DNA from: Mangifera indica
Taxonomy: Eukaryota; Streptophyta; Magnoliopsida; Sapindales; Anacardiaceae
Assembly: GCF_011075055.1 (NCBI RefSeq)
Contig: NC_058144.1
Span: forward strand, 10,940,138 to 11,004,137
Direction: 5' to 3'
Length of the DNA: 64,000 nucleotides
Shown here piece by piece: positions 48,661 to 60,690 of this stretch. A model generated the notes under the pieces. That model did not search any database. It worked only from the letters and a program-made list of their open reading frames with translations, and was not told the origin of the DNA. Made by a program: the position numbers and the translations under genes. Every line of letters starts with the position of its first letter. The first letter of the stretch is position 1.

Positions 48661-48735
48661 TTACCATTCACCCAGATTTGCAAGGAATACATGAGCCAAC
48701 AGCCAGCCGAAGGATCCACCGATTGATTTAAATAC

Positions 48736-50398
48736 CTGCAGGGAAAAAAAAGGAAAAGAACTTTTTCTCACGCATTTTCAAGAAATTCAAAATAAGTGAC
48801 AACATCATAACAACAGTACAGGGAAAAAGCCCAAAGATTTATGAACTCATACAAGGTTGTTTACATGGAAAAAACCACCAACAAAACTGAAATTCTTCCA
48901 AATAACAGAAAATAGTCAAAATAACGTCACTTCCTCCCTCTTCCAACTATATCTTGACAGGCAAATTGTTTTCAAACATCTGACTTCATCACCATCTTAG
49001 TTCTAAGGCATAGGACTTCTAGGTTTTAAAATGATAATTGTTAGACTATGTGGACGCTACTAATCCATTGTTTTTCAATCATAATTTTAGCCCAAATAGC
49101 ATTACAAAATATAACATAGTAAAGATGAGATGCTGATTAGGTACTTGTAACTTTTACGAGCTTATTGAGCATAGACACTAGTATTATGCCATTAGCTGCA
49201 TGGATCATGATTCTAGCTTCAAACTTTATAGCCAATGAATAAAGCAGCAACATCTTATCTAGGAAATTTGTCACTATGAAGTAGCTTTGTGGATAGTAAG
49301 ACTGAGAAAATAGATAAGAGTAAATGGAAATTGCAAACTCAACATGTTGTTTTGAGAGACAGTAAAAGCCTCACAAATAACGGCTTTGCTTTAGTCCTCA
49401 AGAATTTATGAAGAAATTACAAAATGAGCTACATTTTCAGTACAAACAAAGCAAGGTGATATGCCCCAGTATTTCTCCATTATAGGCAGTACCATGGGCA
49501 ACAATTTCTAGGTTTTTAGAAGGGAAATACTTCACTAACTTCTTCCAACAGTAAAACATGAATAAACAATCTTCAAAAAACAAATTCAGTAAATAAAGGT
49601 TGCATTTATATGAGAAAATTGTGCCAGAACAGCTGAAACCATTCCCACAGCCAGCTTTAGAATTAAAAGACAGTGCAGCCAGGAGACGAAACTGTCAGGA
49701 ATTTGACACTCTAAACAACCCACTGCGCCCAGAAGGTGATTTTAATTAGAGATATGAGCTCATGCATGTTACATTAAGATTCAGACAACTTTCTGTTAAT
49801 TTCTGAAAGTTCAGTTTCCGATGATCACATATTAAACTGAAGTTAGGAGATGACCGCATCAAAATGGATAAGGGCCACTTGCCACCCGGAGAAATTTGGA
49901 AACAGAACATAGGTGCAGAGCAGAGAAATATATCCAGTACTTTCATAACTGCTGCCATAACCTCTTCCTTTATAGAAATAAATTAATAACATCTCAACCT
50001 TGATACAGAATTTGTCGAGACAAGTTCACATATAAGTAGATGTTATGACCATATATCACAACCTGACATCAAAAACTAAAATTGTGGGTATATGAGAACC
50101 CGTTCATTCAAAACTGTCTTACGCATCAAAACATTACGACACTTTTAAGAAGTACATGGTATGTTTCCCAGGTTTTCATTAACAATTCACAGTGAATAAC
50201 TTGCTCTAAAAAAATTATGAATGCATATAGCTGGTACAACTAGAACTTGGGGGCAGAAATTAGCATCATCTACTTAATGCTCATTCCAACAAATTAGGTA
50301 AAGCACAAAGCAAATTAGAATAATGCATCAATTGTAGAGCAAATGCACATAAAAAAAAAATGATTGAAAATTTGTCATACCACTAAACACATTCCATG
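48736..50398. other. Gene-poor DNA downstream of ClpP3
   Basis: No gene supported. The only item of note is an exon-like segment just to the left (48661-48735), listed as a finding. Base composition is less AT-biased than in the transposon regions, so untranslated exons are possible. Confidence 0.35.
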
Positions 50399-51543
50399 CT
50401 AGTAAATCTCATCATCAGGAACATCTGGAGTCAAGTATTTCCTCGGATCTTTACTAATTTCCTCATAATTGAAGTTTGGTTTGACCTTATCTGGCACAGG
50501 CACCAAAGGAATGATGCTATCTCTATCAATAACTCCATCAATTATTCCATACTCAACTGCTTCAATTGGGGACATATATCGATCCCTATCAATCTCCTTT
50601 TGCACTTGTTCAAAAGGACGGCCAGTGAAACCAGATATAATTCTCGTAATATTATTCTTGTTATGCATAATTTCTTTAGCTTGAATTTCCACATCAATTG
50701 CCTGCCCACTAGCCCCTCCAAGAGGCTGATGAATCATAATTCTTGTGTTGGGCATTGCAAGGCGCTTGCCTTTGGTGCCACCACCAAGAATTATCGAAGC
50801 AGTTGATGCTGCAATGCCAAGGGTAACTGTGGACACGTCAGCTCTCACCAGCTGCACCACATCATATATAGCCATTGTAGCACTGCCACACAGAAACCAA
50901 AATAAATATATCAAGGGCATCTTCAAAATAGAATCTAAATACAAATTTTCGTTTTGAAAAACAAGAACATTAGAAATTTAACGGAAACGAAATGAGTTAT
51001 AACGTTGTTTCAAAAGAACAATTTTTGAATGCAATCCTAAAAATTATAACAAACTATTTGTTTTCTAAGGAGTTTAATGAAGATAAAAATCTTAAAACCT
51101 TAGAATATCGAACACATTTTCCAAAAAAAATTCCCCCAGTTACGAAAATTTTACCTAAGAGAGCCGCCAGGAGAATTGATGAAAAGTCTGATATCTTTGG
51201 TGGGGTCTTGAGCATCAAGTAACAAGAGCTGACTAATAATGGCATCAGCGACGAAATCGTCGATTTGGTTGCCCAAAAAGACAATTCTCTCCTTGAGGAG
51301 GAGGCTCATAGCGTCGGACTCGGCGCCTCGCATAGCGGTGGCGGGGGTCTGGGGAGCAGAAGATAAATAAACATTTTGATGTTTCTGTTGAAGTGCTGGG
51401 GTTTTGGCGGTTAATTTAGGGGTTTTAAAAGAAGAAATGGGTTTGAAAGAGTGAGGCAAGGAATTGGAGCGAAGTGAGGAATTGAATTTAGAAACGAAAG
51501 GGAACTGAGAAGTCAACGGCGAAGAAAGTGAGAGCACGTCCAT
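50399..51543 (-). CDS. CLPP3: Plastid Clp protease subunit ClpP3
   Basis: Proteolytic subunit of the stromal Clp protease; in Arabidopsis ClpP3 belongs to the P-ring (ClpP3-6). Exons 51543-51155 and 50882-50399 join through a split Ser codon; 290 residues. The first ~65 residues are Ser/Pro/Lys-rich like a transit peptide. The catalytic triad is Ser156 (GIAASTAS), His181 (RIMIHQP) and Asp230 (DRDRYMSP), with the 25- and 49-residue spacing of ClpP, so it is a true ClpP and not an inactive ClpR. The long C-terminal tail ending in [10 protein letters not shown] is typical of ClpP3. ClpP3 over the other plastid ClpPs rests on recall of that tail and the GGGTKGKR insert. A foldback MITE begins about 170 bp upstream of the start. 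Confidence 0.93.
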
Positions 51544-51713
51544 GCTTTAACCTCAGATACTTGAAGAAAAACTTGGGTAAAGTAAATTGAAGACGACGAC
51601 TCCGAACTGTGAAAGCTTCTGCTGAGGCACAGGTACAAAAGGATCAGATTCGACCCACCCGAGTAAGGATTTATCCGACAGGTTGGCTCGGGTCTAAATT
51701 ACGAAAAGAGAAA
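51544..51713 (-). promoter_or_regulatory. Short CLPP3 upstream region
   Basis: Only 170 bp separate the CLPP3 start codon from the foldback element at 51714. It holds the 5' untranslated region and any proximal promoter. No clear TATA box. Confidence 0.4.
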
Positions 51714-52705
51714 GGCCAATAGCTGTTCCTACCCAGGGTTTATTGTGATTTCACCTTTCGCTTGTTAAGTTTTAAAAATTAAAAAGCCCACCTATATGTT
51801 GTTAAAGTTAACAAAATTCATTAATTTTAGGGGTAAAATTATTATTTAACTAATGATATTAAAAAAATAAAATATTATCTCATTTTTTCCCTTAAATCTT
51901 AAAAACTAACAATTTTTCTCAAGTCTCAATTTTTAGGGTTTTTAACTATTCAATTTGGACTTTAGCAACGCCCCAAATAAAATAAAACTTTATCTTTTGC
52001 CCCCAACCTTAACTTTCACTTTTTGACATGCGAGGATGAAACATCGTTTACTTGCTAGAGGGGTGTTCCAGTTGGCCATCTCTCCTACATGTTTCCAATT
52101 AATGGAGTGGTCGAAAATCAAGTCTGGACCGGTGAAGAAATCACTCCAAAACGAAAGCTTGCACGTTTCCAATGAAGAAAATCACACATTTTCAACTTTT
52201 GTGATTTTCTTCACTAGACCTATTACTGGTGAAGGCAGGAAAAAGATAACCCAAACATGTTCCAATCTCTCTCTCATATGTTTCCAGCATCTACGATTCA
52301 CCAGACGTGTTGCTAGCAAAGAGAGGACAAAGCCAACCCAAACACAAAAAGTGTGATTTTCTTCACCGAAAATGTGTGAAGAGATTAGGAAACGGCAACC
52401 AAAGAACGTATTAGTGAGGGTGCAGCGAAGACAACAAAGTTCACCATCTCTAGTGATCGAACAAAACCCTAAGGGGAAATGGCCACTTTTCAAACTTTAA
52501 GAAAAAAAAAATTGTTAGATTTTTAAACTAATAGGAGAAAATATGATAAATTTTTAATCTTTTTAATATTTTCAGTTAAATAACATTTTTATCCTTAACT
52601 CTAATAATGAATTTAAATAGAATAGTGAGTATTTAAGTTTTTAAAAATTAACAAATATAAGTTTAGGATTTCACCAAACCTTGGGTGGAAAAAAGTTTTT
52701 TGGCC
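51714..52705. mobile_element. Mutator-like foldback MITE, element 3
   Basis: 992 bp, same family as element 1. The left end is GGCCAATAGCTGTTCCTACC, and the right end, inverted, GGCCAAAAAACTTTTTTCCA. Both arms continue as AAAGTTAAC / TTAAATT-type sequence around a core. The flanks AAAAGAGAAA and AAAAATAAAA may be a decayed target duplication. It sits in the CLPP3 promoter. Confidence 0.6.
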
Positions 52706-53339
52706 AAAAATAAAACCCTATTTTAATTAGAATATATGTGTTTATTAACGTGGGTAATATTACTTTTATCCCAAGTCTAAAAAAAAAAAGTAAAATGTTT
52801 TTATAATTCTTTTAACCTCTACATTGTTCCCATATTTGTTTTGGGCCTTTGGGAAGTATTAGGCTTAGGTATAGGATTTGGTATACGGGATTTATGTACA
52901 ATTTTTATATATTTTATTAATTCATAAATATAACAATTAAATCTTGGCTCACTCCTGTTTGTTAATTAAGTTGATTTTTGCATCCAAAGTTTCAAGGATG
53001 TCTTGATCTTGTGAATAACAGAGGTCAGTATTTAGGGTGTTTTTGTTAGTGAAAAATAAATGTCAAGTGAATTTAGCAGATCCTAAACATAAATCAAGGT
53101 CAAAATGATCTCCAAAATTTGCTGGGTTGTCCTTCGATGCTGATTGTTTAATTAAGACATGTCCAGCAGGCCCAAGCATTTGTGTTCTTGGACTTTTGTA
53201 TCAGTGGATCAGCTCCATCCCGAGACTGGGCCCATGATTTGGCCCAAGCCTATTATTCTGAAGAAACAATATCAACATAAAGAAAATGTAGGCATCGATG
53301 TTAATTGTACTTGGGGTATAATTATGTCAAATCATACAT
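52706..53339. other. Gene-free DNA
   Basis: No gene supported; the short frame at 53159-53350 has no recognisable feature. Confidence 0.35.
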
Positions 53340-53700
53340 CAAAAATCTAATTTTAGGTATTATATATTTAGTATTATATTGTATTATATAATAAAATTTT
53401 TAAAAAATAAAATAATATAATAATATAATAGACATATCATTATTTTAAAAAATATCATGAATACTTATAAAAATTTAAAATTTCTCATGTACACCTCTAC
53501 AACATCATCATTTTCTCTAAAGAGTGTATTGATTTATATCGGTAATACATATCATATCATATGATACGTATCTTATGATACATATATTATATCTTATTAA
53601 TTACGATACATCTCATGATACGTATTATTTTTTATTTGTAACATATCGTATCATAAGATACATATCATATATTATAAAACATTGATAACTATAATTTATG
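53340..53700. repeat. Dispersed repeat with GATACGTATC palindromes
   Basis: 53340-53550 matches 18880-19090. From 53550 to 53680 it is a cluster of ATATGATACGTATC-type inverted words that can fold back on themselves. It looks like a MITE end or a small foldback. Confidence 0.5.
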
Positions 53701-54401
53701 GTATCTTAATAAAGCATGTTGAATTTTTGTTGAGGTAAAAGTAAAAATATGTATAGTTCTTTTTCTTCATACAATATATTAATTTGACAGTTTCAATTTC
53801 AAATGGGTAATCATGAGGATATTAATTCGAGATTTATATATAAATGAAAAAAATTTGTATTATTCTTTTAGAGTTGTATTAAGATGAAATATATTATTTG
53901 ATATATGAATTAAAGTTTTATCATTTTTCATATGAATATTAAAGATTATATCTGTTCGTAATTTGCATCCCAAATTTTGAATTAAAAATGGACGAGTTGT
54001 CTGCCTGAGGATACCCTCTAAAAAGGGATACGAGTTGTAAGTTTTTTTCTAATTGAATAATTAATCTTATAATTATTGAATCAAGTAAATTAAGAATTTT
54101 GATAATTATTATAAGGTAATTCAACATAATAGTTAAAACGTAAATTCTTAATTGAAAAAATAAATTCGGTTACAATTATAACTTGACCTATATAATAATA
54201 TAAATGATATAATTCAATGTCCTCATTAAAACCAGAAACGAAAATAATAAATGAAACGCAAATATCCTTATTAGTTATTTGTTTAATGATAATTAATTCT
54301 TCATCTAATCTACCCTCTTCCTTCCTATCTTAATAAATTGTCCCAATGCAGTAAAATTTTGTCTCATTTCATTTTTCTCAAATCCCTTTGTCAAAAACAA
54401 A
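53701..54401. other. AT-rich upstream region of the defensin-like gene
   Basis: No gene. TATATAA at about 54190 lies some 210 bp before the start codon and might be the TATA box. Confidence 0.35.
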
Positions 54402-54837
54402 ATGGAAAAGGCTCTGTTGAAGTCGGCTTTCCTTCTTTCCTTGATTGTTTCATCTTGTCAGTCTCGCACTCTTATATTACATTACTTATGAAATCACCAG
54501 AATAAATAAATTTTATAAATTTGTAATTTGATGATATAATTATTTATATTTTTTATTTTAAAATTATCGAATTAAATATTATAATTATAATTTATATGAA
54601 TAAATTTATTAATTTCTTTTTTAATTTTTGGCAGGCATGTCAATGTCATTCACAATGGTGGTGGGAGAAAATGTGGACTTCTTGCGGGATTGTAAATCCA
54701 ACGGTGATTGCATAGATAGTTGTATGTACGGGGGCTTTTGCGTTTTCGGCGGTTGTTTTTGTCTTAAAAGGGAGGAAGCCCAGGCCCATTCTGATTCTGC
54801 TGCTACACAAACAACTGTCGATGATGGGAAATTTTAG
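54402..54837 (+). CDS. Defensin-like cysteine-rich secreted peptide
   Basis: Exons 54402-54456 and 54635-54837 join through a split Cys codon; 85 residues. Exon 1 is almost exactly a signal peptide (MEKALLKSAFLLSLIVSS), the usual layout of plant defensin-like (DEFL) genes. The mature part has a six-Cys array, Cys-x5-Cys-x3-Cys-x5-Cys-x4-Cys-x-Cys, with GGCFC as the gamma-core-like end. A hydrophilic tail of about 25 residues follows. Such peptides act outside the cell in defence or signalling, often in reproductive tissue. I cannot say which here. The start is the only ATG before the leader, and the splice sites are GT and GCAG. Confidence 0.75.
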
Positions 54838-56433
54838 GCATCATTAGCAGGTGATTATGTGAATTCAAATGCCCAATTTCTCTGGGAGGAAAACGATGAG
54901 TACAAGTTTTAAATAATGCTGAATCAATCAATCAACCTTCCAATAAAAGGTTGTTTTCCGTTTAGTTGTACGTATTTTATACCCTCCACAAAATCAAATT
55001 ATAAAATATCAAAAGCCTTGTTTTCATTCGAGGTACGATGAAAATTTAAATATTTATTTTTAATATTTAAAAATTTAAATATTTATTTATGACTTAAATT
55101 TTATTAAAGTTAAGAATAAAATTTTTATTTAATAAAAAATTAAAAAATTTAAAGTTTTATCATATTTTCTTCTTTTAATTTAAAAATCTAATATTTACCC
55201 CACACATAGTTTAAAAAATGATAATTTCTCTCATAGGTTTTCTTTCATTCTCTCTAGTGATTGATTTCTTTTCAGTCATCGATTAGTCTTCCCTCCTTCT
55301 TCGTTGGTGCTCCTTCTTCTTTGTCGGAGACAAAGACCATTGTCTCTATCTTACAAAAAAAGAGAGAAGAAGGAGGAGCGTTAACGGAGAAGAGGGAGTG
55401 AAGGTCGACCGAGTATTGAGAAGAAATCTATTGCTAGATAGATAGAGAGAAAAATTTAGAGGAAAAATTGTCATATTTTAAATTTTGAAGAAAAATTTGA
55501 GAAAATGTGAGATTTTAAAATTGAAGAGAAAAAGTATAATTAAAATTTAGTTTTTAAATTTTTTTTAATTAAATAATGATTTTTTTTTAATATTAATTAA
55601 TATTTTAAACATAATTTAATTAATTAAAAATTTTTAAATTTTTTAAAAATAAAAAGATAATTTTGAGATTTTACTGCTTCAGTTAGAACAAGCTTTTCGG
55701 CTATTATAAACAGACGTGGGCAATTTGGTAAAACAAGAAAAATTGAGACCTCACCGAAACTGTGTCACGCGGGGAGCACATGCCATGAATCAATCAATCA
55801 ATCCACAGGATAATAAGAGGGGGGGCCCATCTCTGTTTGCCGATATTGAAAACTGAAAACGCGTGACCTCATCTCACATCTCTCTCAGCCTTTGTCCAAA
55901 ACTCCTTTTCGTCTTCAATCAAATGAAAAACACCATGCATGTGCAATCATTCAATTTCTCTCTCTTCCACAACTCCATTTCTAATGAAACGGTTTGCATC
56001 TTTTGTTGCCACGTGGCCACCCGCCTTTTTCTCCCCCTTAATTTATTTACAGTAACACGCATTAATTTTTTTCGTAATTTGGAAAGAAAATATTTAAATT
56101 AGCAGAGAGAGGCAGGTACATCAATAGTCTAATTGATATTTACACGTTGTTCACGTGTACATATGATTGTTCCATTAAATAATTTCACTTTTATTATCGT
56201 GTTAAATTTAAAAAAAAATCAACCTTTCGAAAAGATTGGCTATTTTCAGTAGTAACATGTATGGAGAATTATCAAAATATTATAATCTTAAAAGAGCTGA
56301 AACTTTATAATTAATTAAGTTCAATTTGTGACAGAAAACTCTCGAGTTTAAAAGTGTTAAGTATTATTATAATAAGAAGAAAGCATTACAATATCAGTTA
56401 AATAATTTAATCTTACATGTTATAATAAAATAA
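54838..56433. other. Gene-free DNA with a decayed foldback element
   Basis: About 54980-55680 shares the core style of the foldback family (GTCGGAGACAAAGACCATTG, AT-rich arms) but its ends are lost. The rest, including the frame at 55863-56102, shows nothing recognisable. Confidence 0.4.
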
Positions 56434-57148
56434 GGCTAAAAGCCTTTGCCACCCAAGGTTTATTACAAATTAAAAATAGTATCTATTAAGTATTAAAAAC
56501 TCAAATAGTTATTTATAAAATATTAAAATTAATAGAAATAATTAGTTTTAAGGATAAAATCATTATTTAACTAGTAATATATTAAAAATAATAAAATATT
56601 ATTTATTTTTCCGTTTAAGTTTAAAAAATTAACAATTTTCTTCTCTTAAAAAAATTAAACTTTAAAAAAATCACATTTTCTTTTATTAGGTTTTACATTT
56701 TTCGACGAGTTTTCTCTAGCTTTCTTTCCCTTTTATGACCTTATTTCTCTTCTCCCCCTTCATTAGAGATAAAAACTAGATTGTTTTTGTAAAAGATGAA
56801 GATAATCCAACCTTCGTCATCGAAAAAGGAGGAGAAGGTCACTTGAGAGAGATAAGGTCACCACAGAGAGCGAGGGTTGGAAAATACAAAATTTAGTAGA
56901 GAAAAAAGTAATTTTTCAAAGTTTAATTTTTTGGAAAGAGGGTAATTGTTAATTTTCTAAACTTAAGAGAGAAATAAATAATATTTTATTATTTTTAATA
57001 TATTATTAATTAAATGATAATTTTACTCTTGAAACTAATTATTTCTGTTAATTTTAATATCTCATAATTAAAATTTTAAATTTTTAATATTTAACAGATA
57101 CTAGTTTGAGTTTACAATAAACTTTGGGTAGAAAAATGTGTTTTGGCC
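56434..57148. mobile_element. Mutator-like foldback MITE, element 4
   Basis: 715 bp. The left end is GGCTAAAAGCCTTTGCCACC and the right end, inverted, GGCCAAAACACATTTTTCTA. Outer flanks ATAAAATAA and GTAAAATAA differ at one of nine bases, a probable target duplication. Arms of about 250 bp match each other. Confidence 0.7.
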
Positions 57149-57445
57149 GTAAAATAAACATATAATTATACCCGGATCTGGAAATATAAAAGAATTTCAA
57201 GAGAAATGGCTAAAAAAGTGTGATGCAAACATGCAAAGAGATATAATTAATAAACAAATTACATTTGAAAATAGAAGAAACAAACAAGGTGTATAAACGA
57301 AAGAAAAGAATGTGTATAATGAATTATATGAAAAAAAAAAAAATAGAGAGAGAGAAATAAAATTAATGGTAATTATTTATTATAATTAAGATATTTTTTC
57401 CCGTAAATAAAAATAAATTTCCAGACGGCAAATCCATTTTGAAAA

Positions 57446-57800
57446 GGCCAAAAGATTTATTCTCGTCCAATTTGTAGTGCAACCCCAAACTTTTATCCTT
57501 TAAATTTTAAAATTTTAAATACTTATCTATCTGTTAAATTTAATTATTATTATTAAAGATAAAAACGTTATATATAGATTTTATATTAAAAAAAATTACC
57601 TTTTTTTTCCATCTTAATTTTGATAATTAACAATTCTTATCTTAACTTAGGTTTAAAAAATTACTTTTTTCATATTTTAAAATTAATAATTATTTCTCAA
57701 AAAATTCAAAATATTACATTTACATCCTAAAAAATTTATTATATCTTTTTTATGATTATATTTTTTCAGTGATTCATTTTGGCACGTTATTAATCTTACC
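57446..57800. mobile_element. Foldback MITE element 5, left half only
   Basis: It begins GGCCAAAAGATTTATTCTCG and continues very like the left arm of element 2 (ACCCCAAACTTTTA.., TTAAATACTTAT). No matching right end follows, so it is truncated. Confidence 0.55.
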
Positions 57801-59130
57801 ACTGATACTTTTTCTCCCTTTTCAATGGTTTGTCAACGTAAAAACTACCTAAAATCTGATCAAAATAGTCAAAATTTATTGCATCAATCTGTAAGTAAAT
57901 CCATAACTGCAAAACAATGCATGGATAAACATAATTACATGAAAAAATTACATGGATAAGCATATAGTACCATTTGTTCATGAAAAAGTAATTTTCATTG
58001 ATAATTCTTTAGGACAGAATAGACAAGGAAGAAGGCAAAGCAAAGAATAAAGCCAACATGTCGTTGAATCGGATTTCTTTATTTGTTTTAATCTTGAATT
58101 TCGTTTGTATTAAAGTTTTAACAAAACAATACAAAGACGTGCCTCTCAGGGTGCCATATTTGTTCTCTTCAATCTTTATGGCCCTCCATCCATGTGCCAC
58201 TATTTTTTTTATATTTCGTTATCATCCACCCAAAGTATCTTCAAATTCAACACTGAGTCTCTTTTAAATATTCACGCATTATATCTTGAGTCAAATTGAA
58301 AGTTACGTTTGTGGGTCAAAGCCTAAAATTCGATGACCCAGAAACTAGAGTACAAAAAATGTATGCTGAAAATTGCACTAAGGTTTTGGGTAAAGTCTAA
58401 GAAATTAAAAAAAAAAAAATTGTTAAGGGATAAAAAATTGGGTAATTGAATATTTTATCCTTTTCTTAATAGTATTTATATATATCACACAACTCATTTG
58501 TTTAACAAAAATACAACAATAATAATATTTTTTCTCAAAATATCCTTGTTGGTACAATCTATGTAGATAGATTTTCTATTTTTCATTAGCCTTCTAGTAA
58601 AGGAGAAATCTCTGTAACATGAAAAAAAATTTGAAATAGGACGATTCTTCAACTCTGAAAAATAATTAAAGCAAACACCTATGTTTGGATAATAAAACCC
58701 ATGAGAGAAATTCAGAGAAAAAAATCTCTAACCATTATAAAGAATTCATATAAATACAAGGGAGAGAGAGATAATGTGATAATAATGTGATGAGATATAT
58801 TGGTGGGAATAAGAGAGAGATATGCATTGACACAAGTGTTAATTTTGAAGGATTCATAGTGGGAATAAACTTTCATCTAAGACTCGATCAAAGTTAATCA
58901 AATGTGCATGTATTTATCTTAAGTTATGTGGGTCCAATGAAAATTGTATAAGATAATGATCTAGAGCATGTGATAGTTGAAGCAAGAAGTTTACGAGAAT
59001 CAACCATACTCTATGTTACTAAGAGTCCAATTAAAGGAAGGGACAATCAATAAGCCAAAAATGTTCATGAGAAAGAAAGAGAGAATCTTCTATATCTTCT
59101 TTCCTTTAATTATATGTATGCAAGAGACGA
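57801..59130. other. Gene-free AT-rich DNA
   Basis: Short open frames at 58009-58267 on both strands have no recognisable feature. Nothing else seen. Confidence 0.35.
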
Positions 59131-59335
59131 GCCTAAAGTATGAGTCTGAACCCAAGCTTGAAGCCAAACCGAGTGAACCCGAGTTAGGTGCGAGTCGAGC
59201 ACAAACACTTAAATTATAAAGCGAGTCGAACACGAAAGTATGTTTTGACGAGTTCAAAACAATCCTGAGCCGAGCTTAACTGAAAACGAGCTGAATCTTG
59301 TTCAGGCTCGACTCGGCTCGTATCCACCCCTAATT
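59131..59335. repeat. GAGTCGAGC-rich repeat end
   Basis: Dense in CGAGTCGAGC / GAGCCGAGC / GGCTCGACTCGG words, ending in ATCCACCCCTAATTGC. This is a sequence style common at ends of plant non-autonomous elements. It is related to the style of 28440-29330. Class not resolved. Confidence 0.4.
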
Positions 59336-60690
59336 GCTACAATTCCCTAGAGCTAATCAGTTTGTATATTTGTAACTATAAAATTTACTTATTTATTAAT
59401 AAAAAGTATTCTATTGTTCATGCATATTAATATTAAACATAATATGTTTGTAAGAATAATATGCTCTCAGAATAGTAGAACTGTGATAAAGGAATCGACA
59501 ACTAATCGTGGGAACCCTATGACAAATTAGATGGTCATTATAGAAACGTTCATAATCTCAACATTACTATGACCAAGGGCACAAGTAATAGTGATAAGAT
59601 TATTATAGTGTTGAGCGATCCCACCGGAAGGTGGCGATAGCTCTTACATGTCAAAACTATTACTGACAGTTTTATGCAACACATGGGTATACGTTAGACA
59701 CATTTGTTCATTAGACAGACTCATCAAGAGGATTTCCAAATGAATGGTTGTTCTAGTATTTATATAAATAAATCCTCTAACTCACAAATACATGTGGTCC
59801 TTAGACTTGAGATCATCGAACTATCTCATATAAGGATTGATATGGTTCAACATTATTCAACGTGTTGTCGTAACTAGGGTACCATAAAGATGGTGATTGA
59901 CCATATTGAAATATGTATAAAGGTTATAATAGATTAATAAAGAATTCGTAACACACTGAGCACAAGAGGTGATATCTCGAATGAGAATACTGAAAGATAT
60001 CATAATCACTCGAATTTGTGGCTATGGCCAGAATAGGTTGTAGCCCGGTCCAAGTCTTTTGGTTATTAATGCATATCAGTTCATATCAAGAAATCACTAA
60101 CATAGGCACGCATTTGTGTCTCAACCTATAAAAATGTCGATTGACGAAAGGATTAAGTTGTTCATAACTATGTAGTTGACAAAGTTGATAATAGTTCATT
60201 GACACTCTATCAGTCGGGTGGCCATCATGACTTGCTAAAGGCCAATCTCGGTTTGTGTATGGATTTAATTTGAATCTGAATACTATCAATTTGATAGAGA
60301 TTATGAGTCACACGCATATAAAAGTTGATTTTGACTCTAAGGCATTGAATTATTTGGTAATAATCTTGGTGTCCATGAAGTGATATAAATTTTGGATCGA
60401 ATTGGGCTTGTCTGATAGGATTGAATTAGCTCAATTTGACCTTTATTGAACTATGAACGACCAATCATGTGTCATGAATGACCGTGAATGTCTAGTAAAA
60501 AGGAACGATCATGCATGCCTTTAATGCATAACCGTTCATGACATTCTCTATTTATACGAACACGATTTCATAATTCAGAAGTGTTCGTCACAAACTCTAG
60601 TTGTCAACCTAACTGTTGGTGTGATTTATCATACTGAGGTTTGACCCCAGCTAGACCCTTACCCAATTCAAGGCTCTCTTCAGTTATTAA
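59336..60690. other. LTR-like gene-free DNA
   Basis: Moderate GC and a long non-coding run with phrases of the kind seen in plant LTRs, but no ends, primer site or coding relic that I can identify. Confidence 0.3.

Noticed and set aside
50396..50806. Open frames on the + strand within CLPP3
   Set aside because: Shadows of the CLPP3 coding strand.
55863..56102. 79-codon open frame
   Set aside because: No domain, signal or splice evidence; ordinary chance length in this composition.
58009..58267. Overlapping open frames on both strands
   Set aside because: No recognisable feature. The + frame starts with a hydrophobic stretch, but nothing else supports a gene.
59460..60660. Possible complete solo LTR
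   Set aside because: The style fits an LTR but I found no terminal TG...CA pair with a target duplication, so it is described only as LTR-like.
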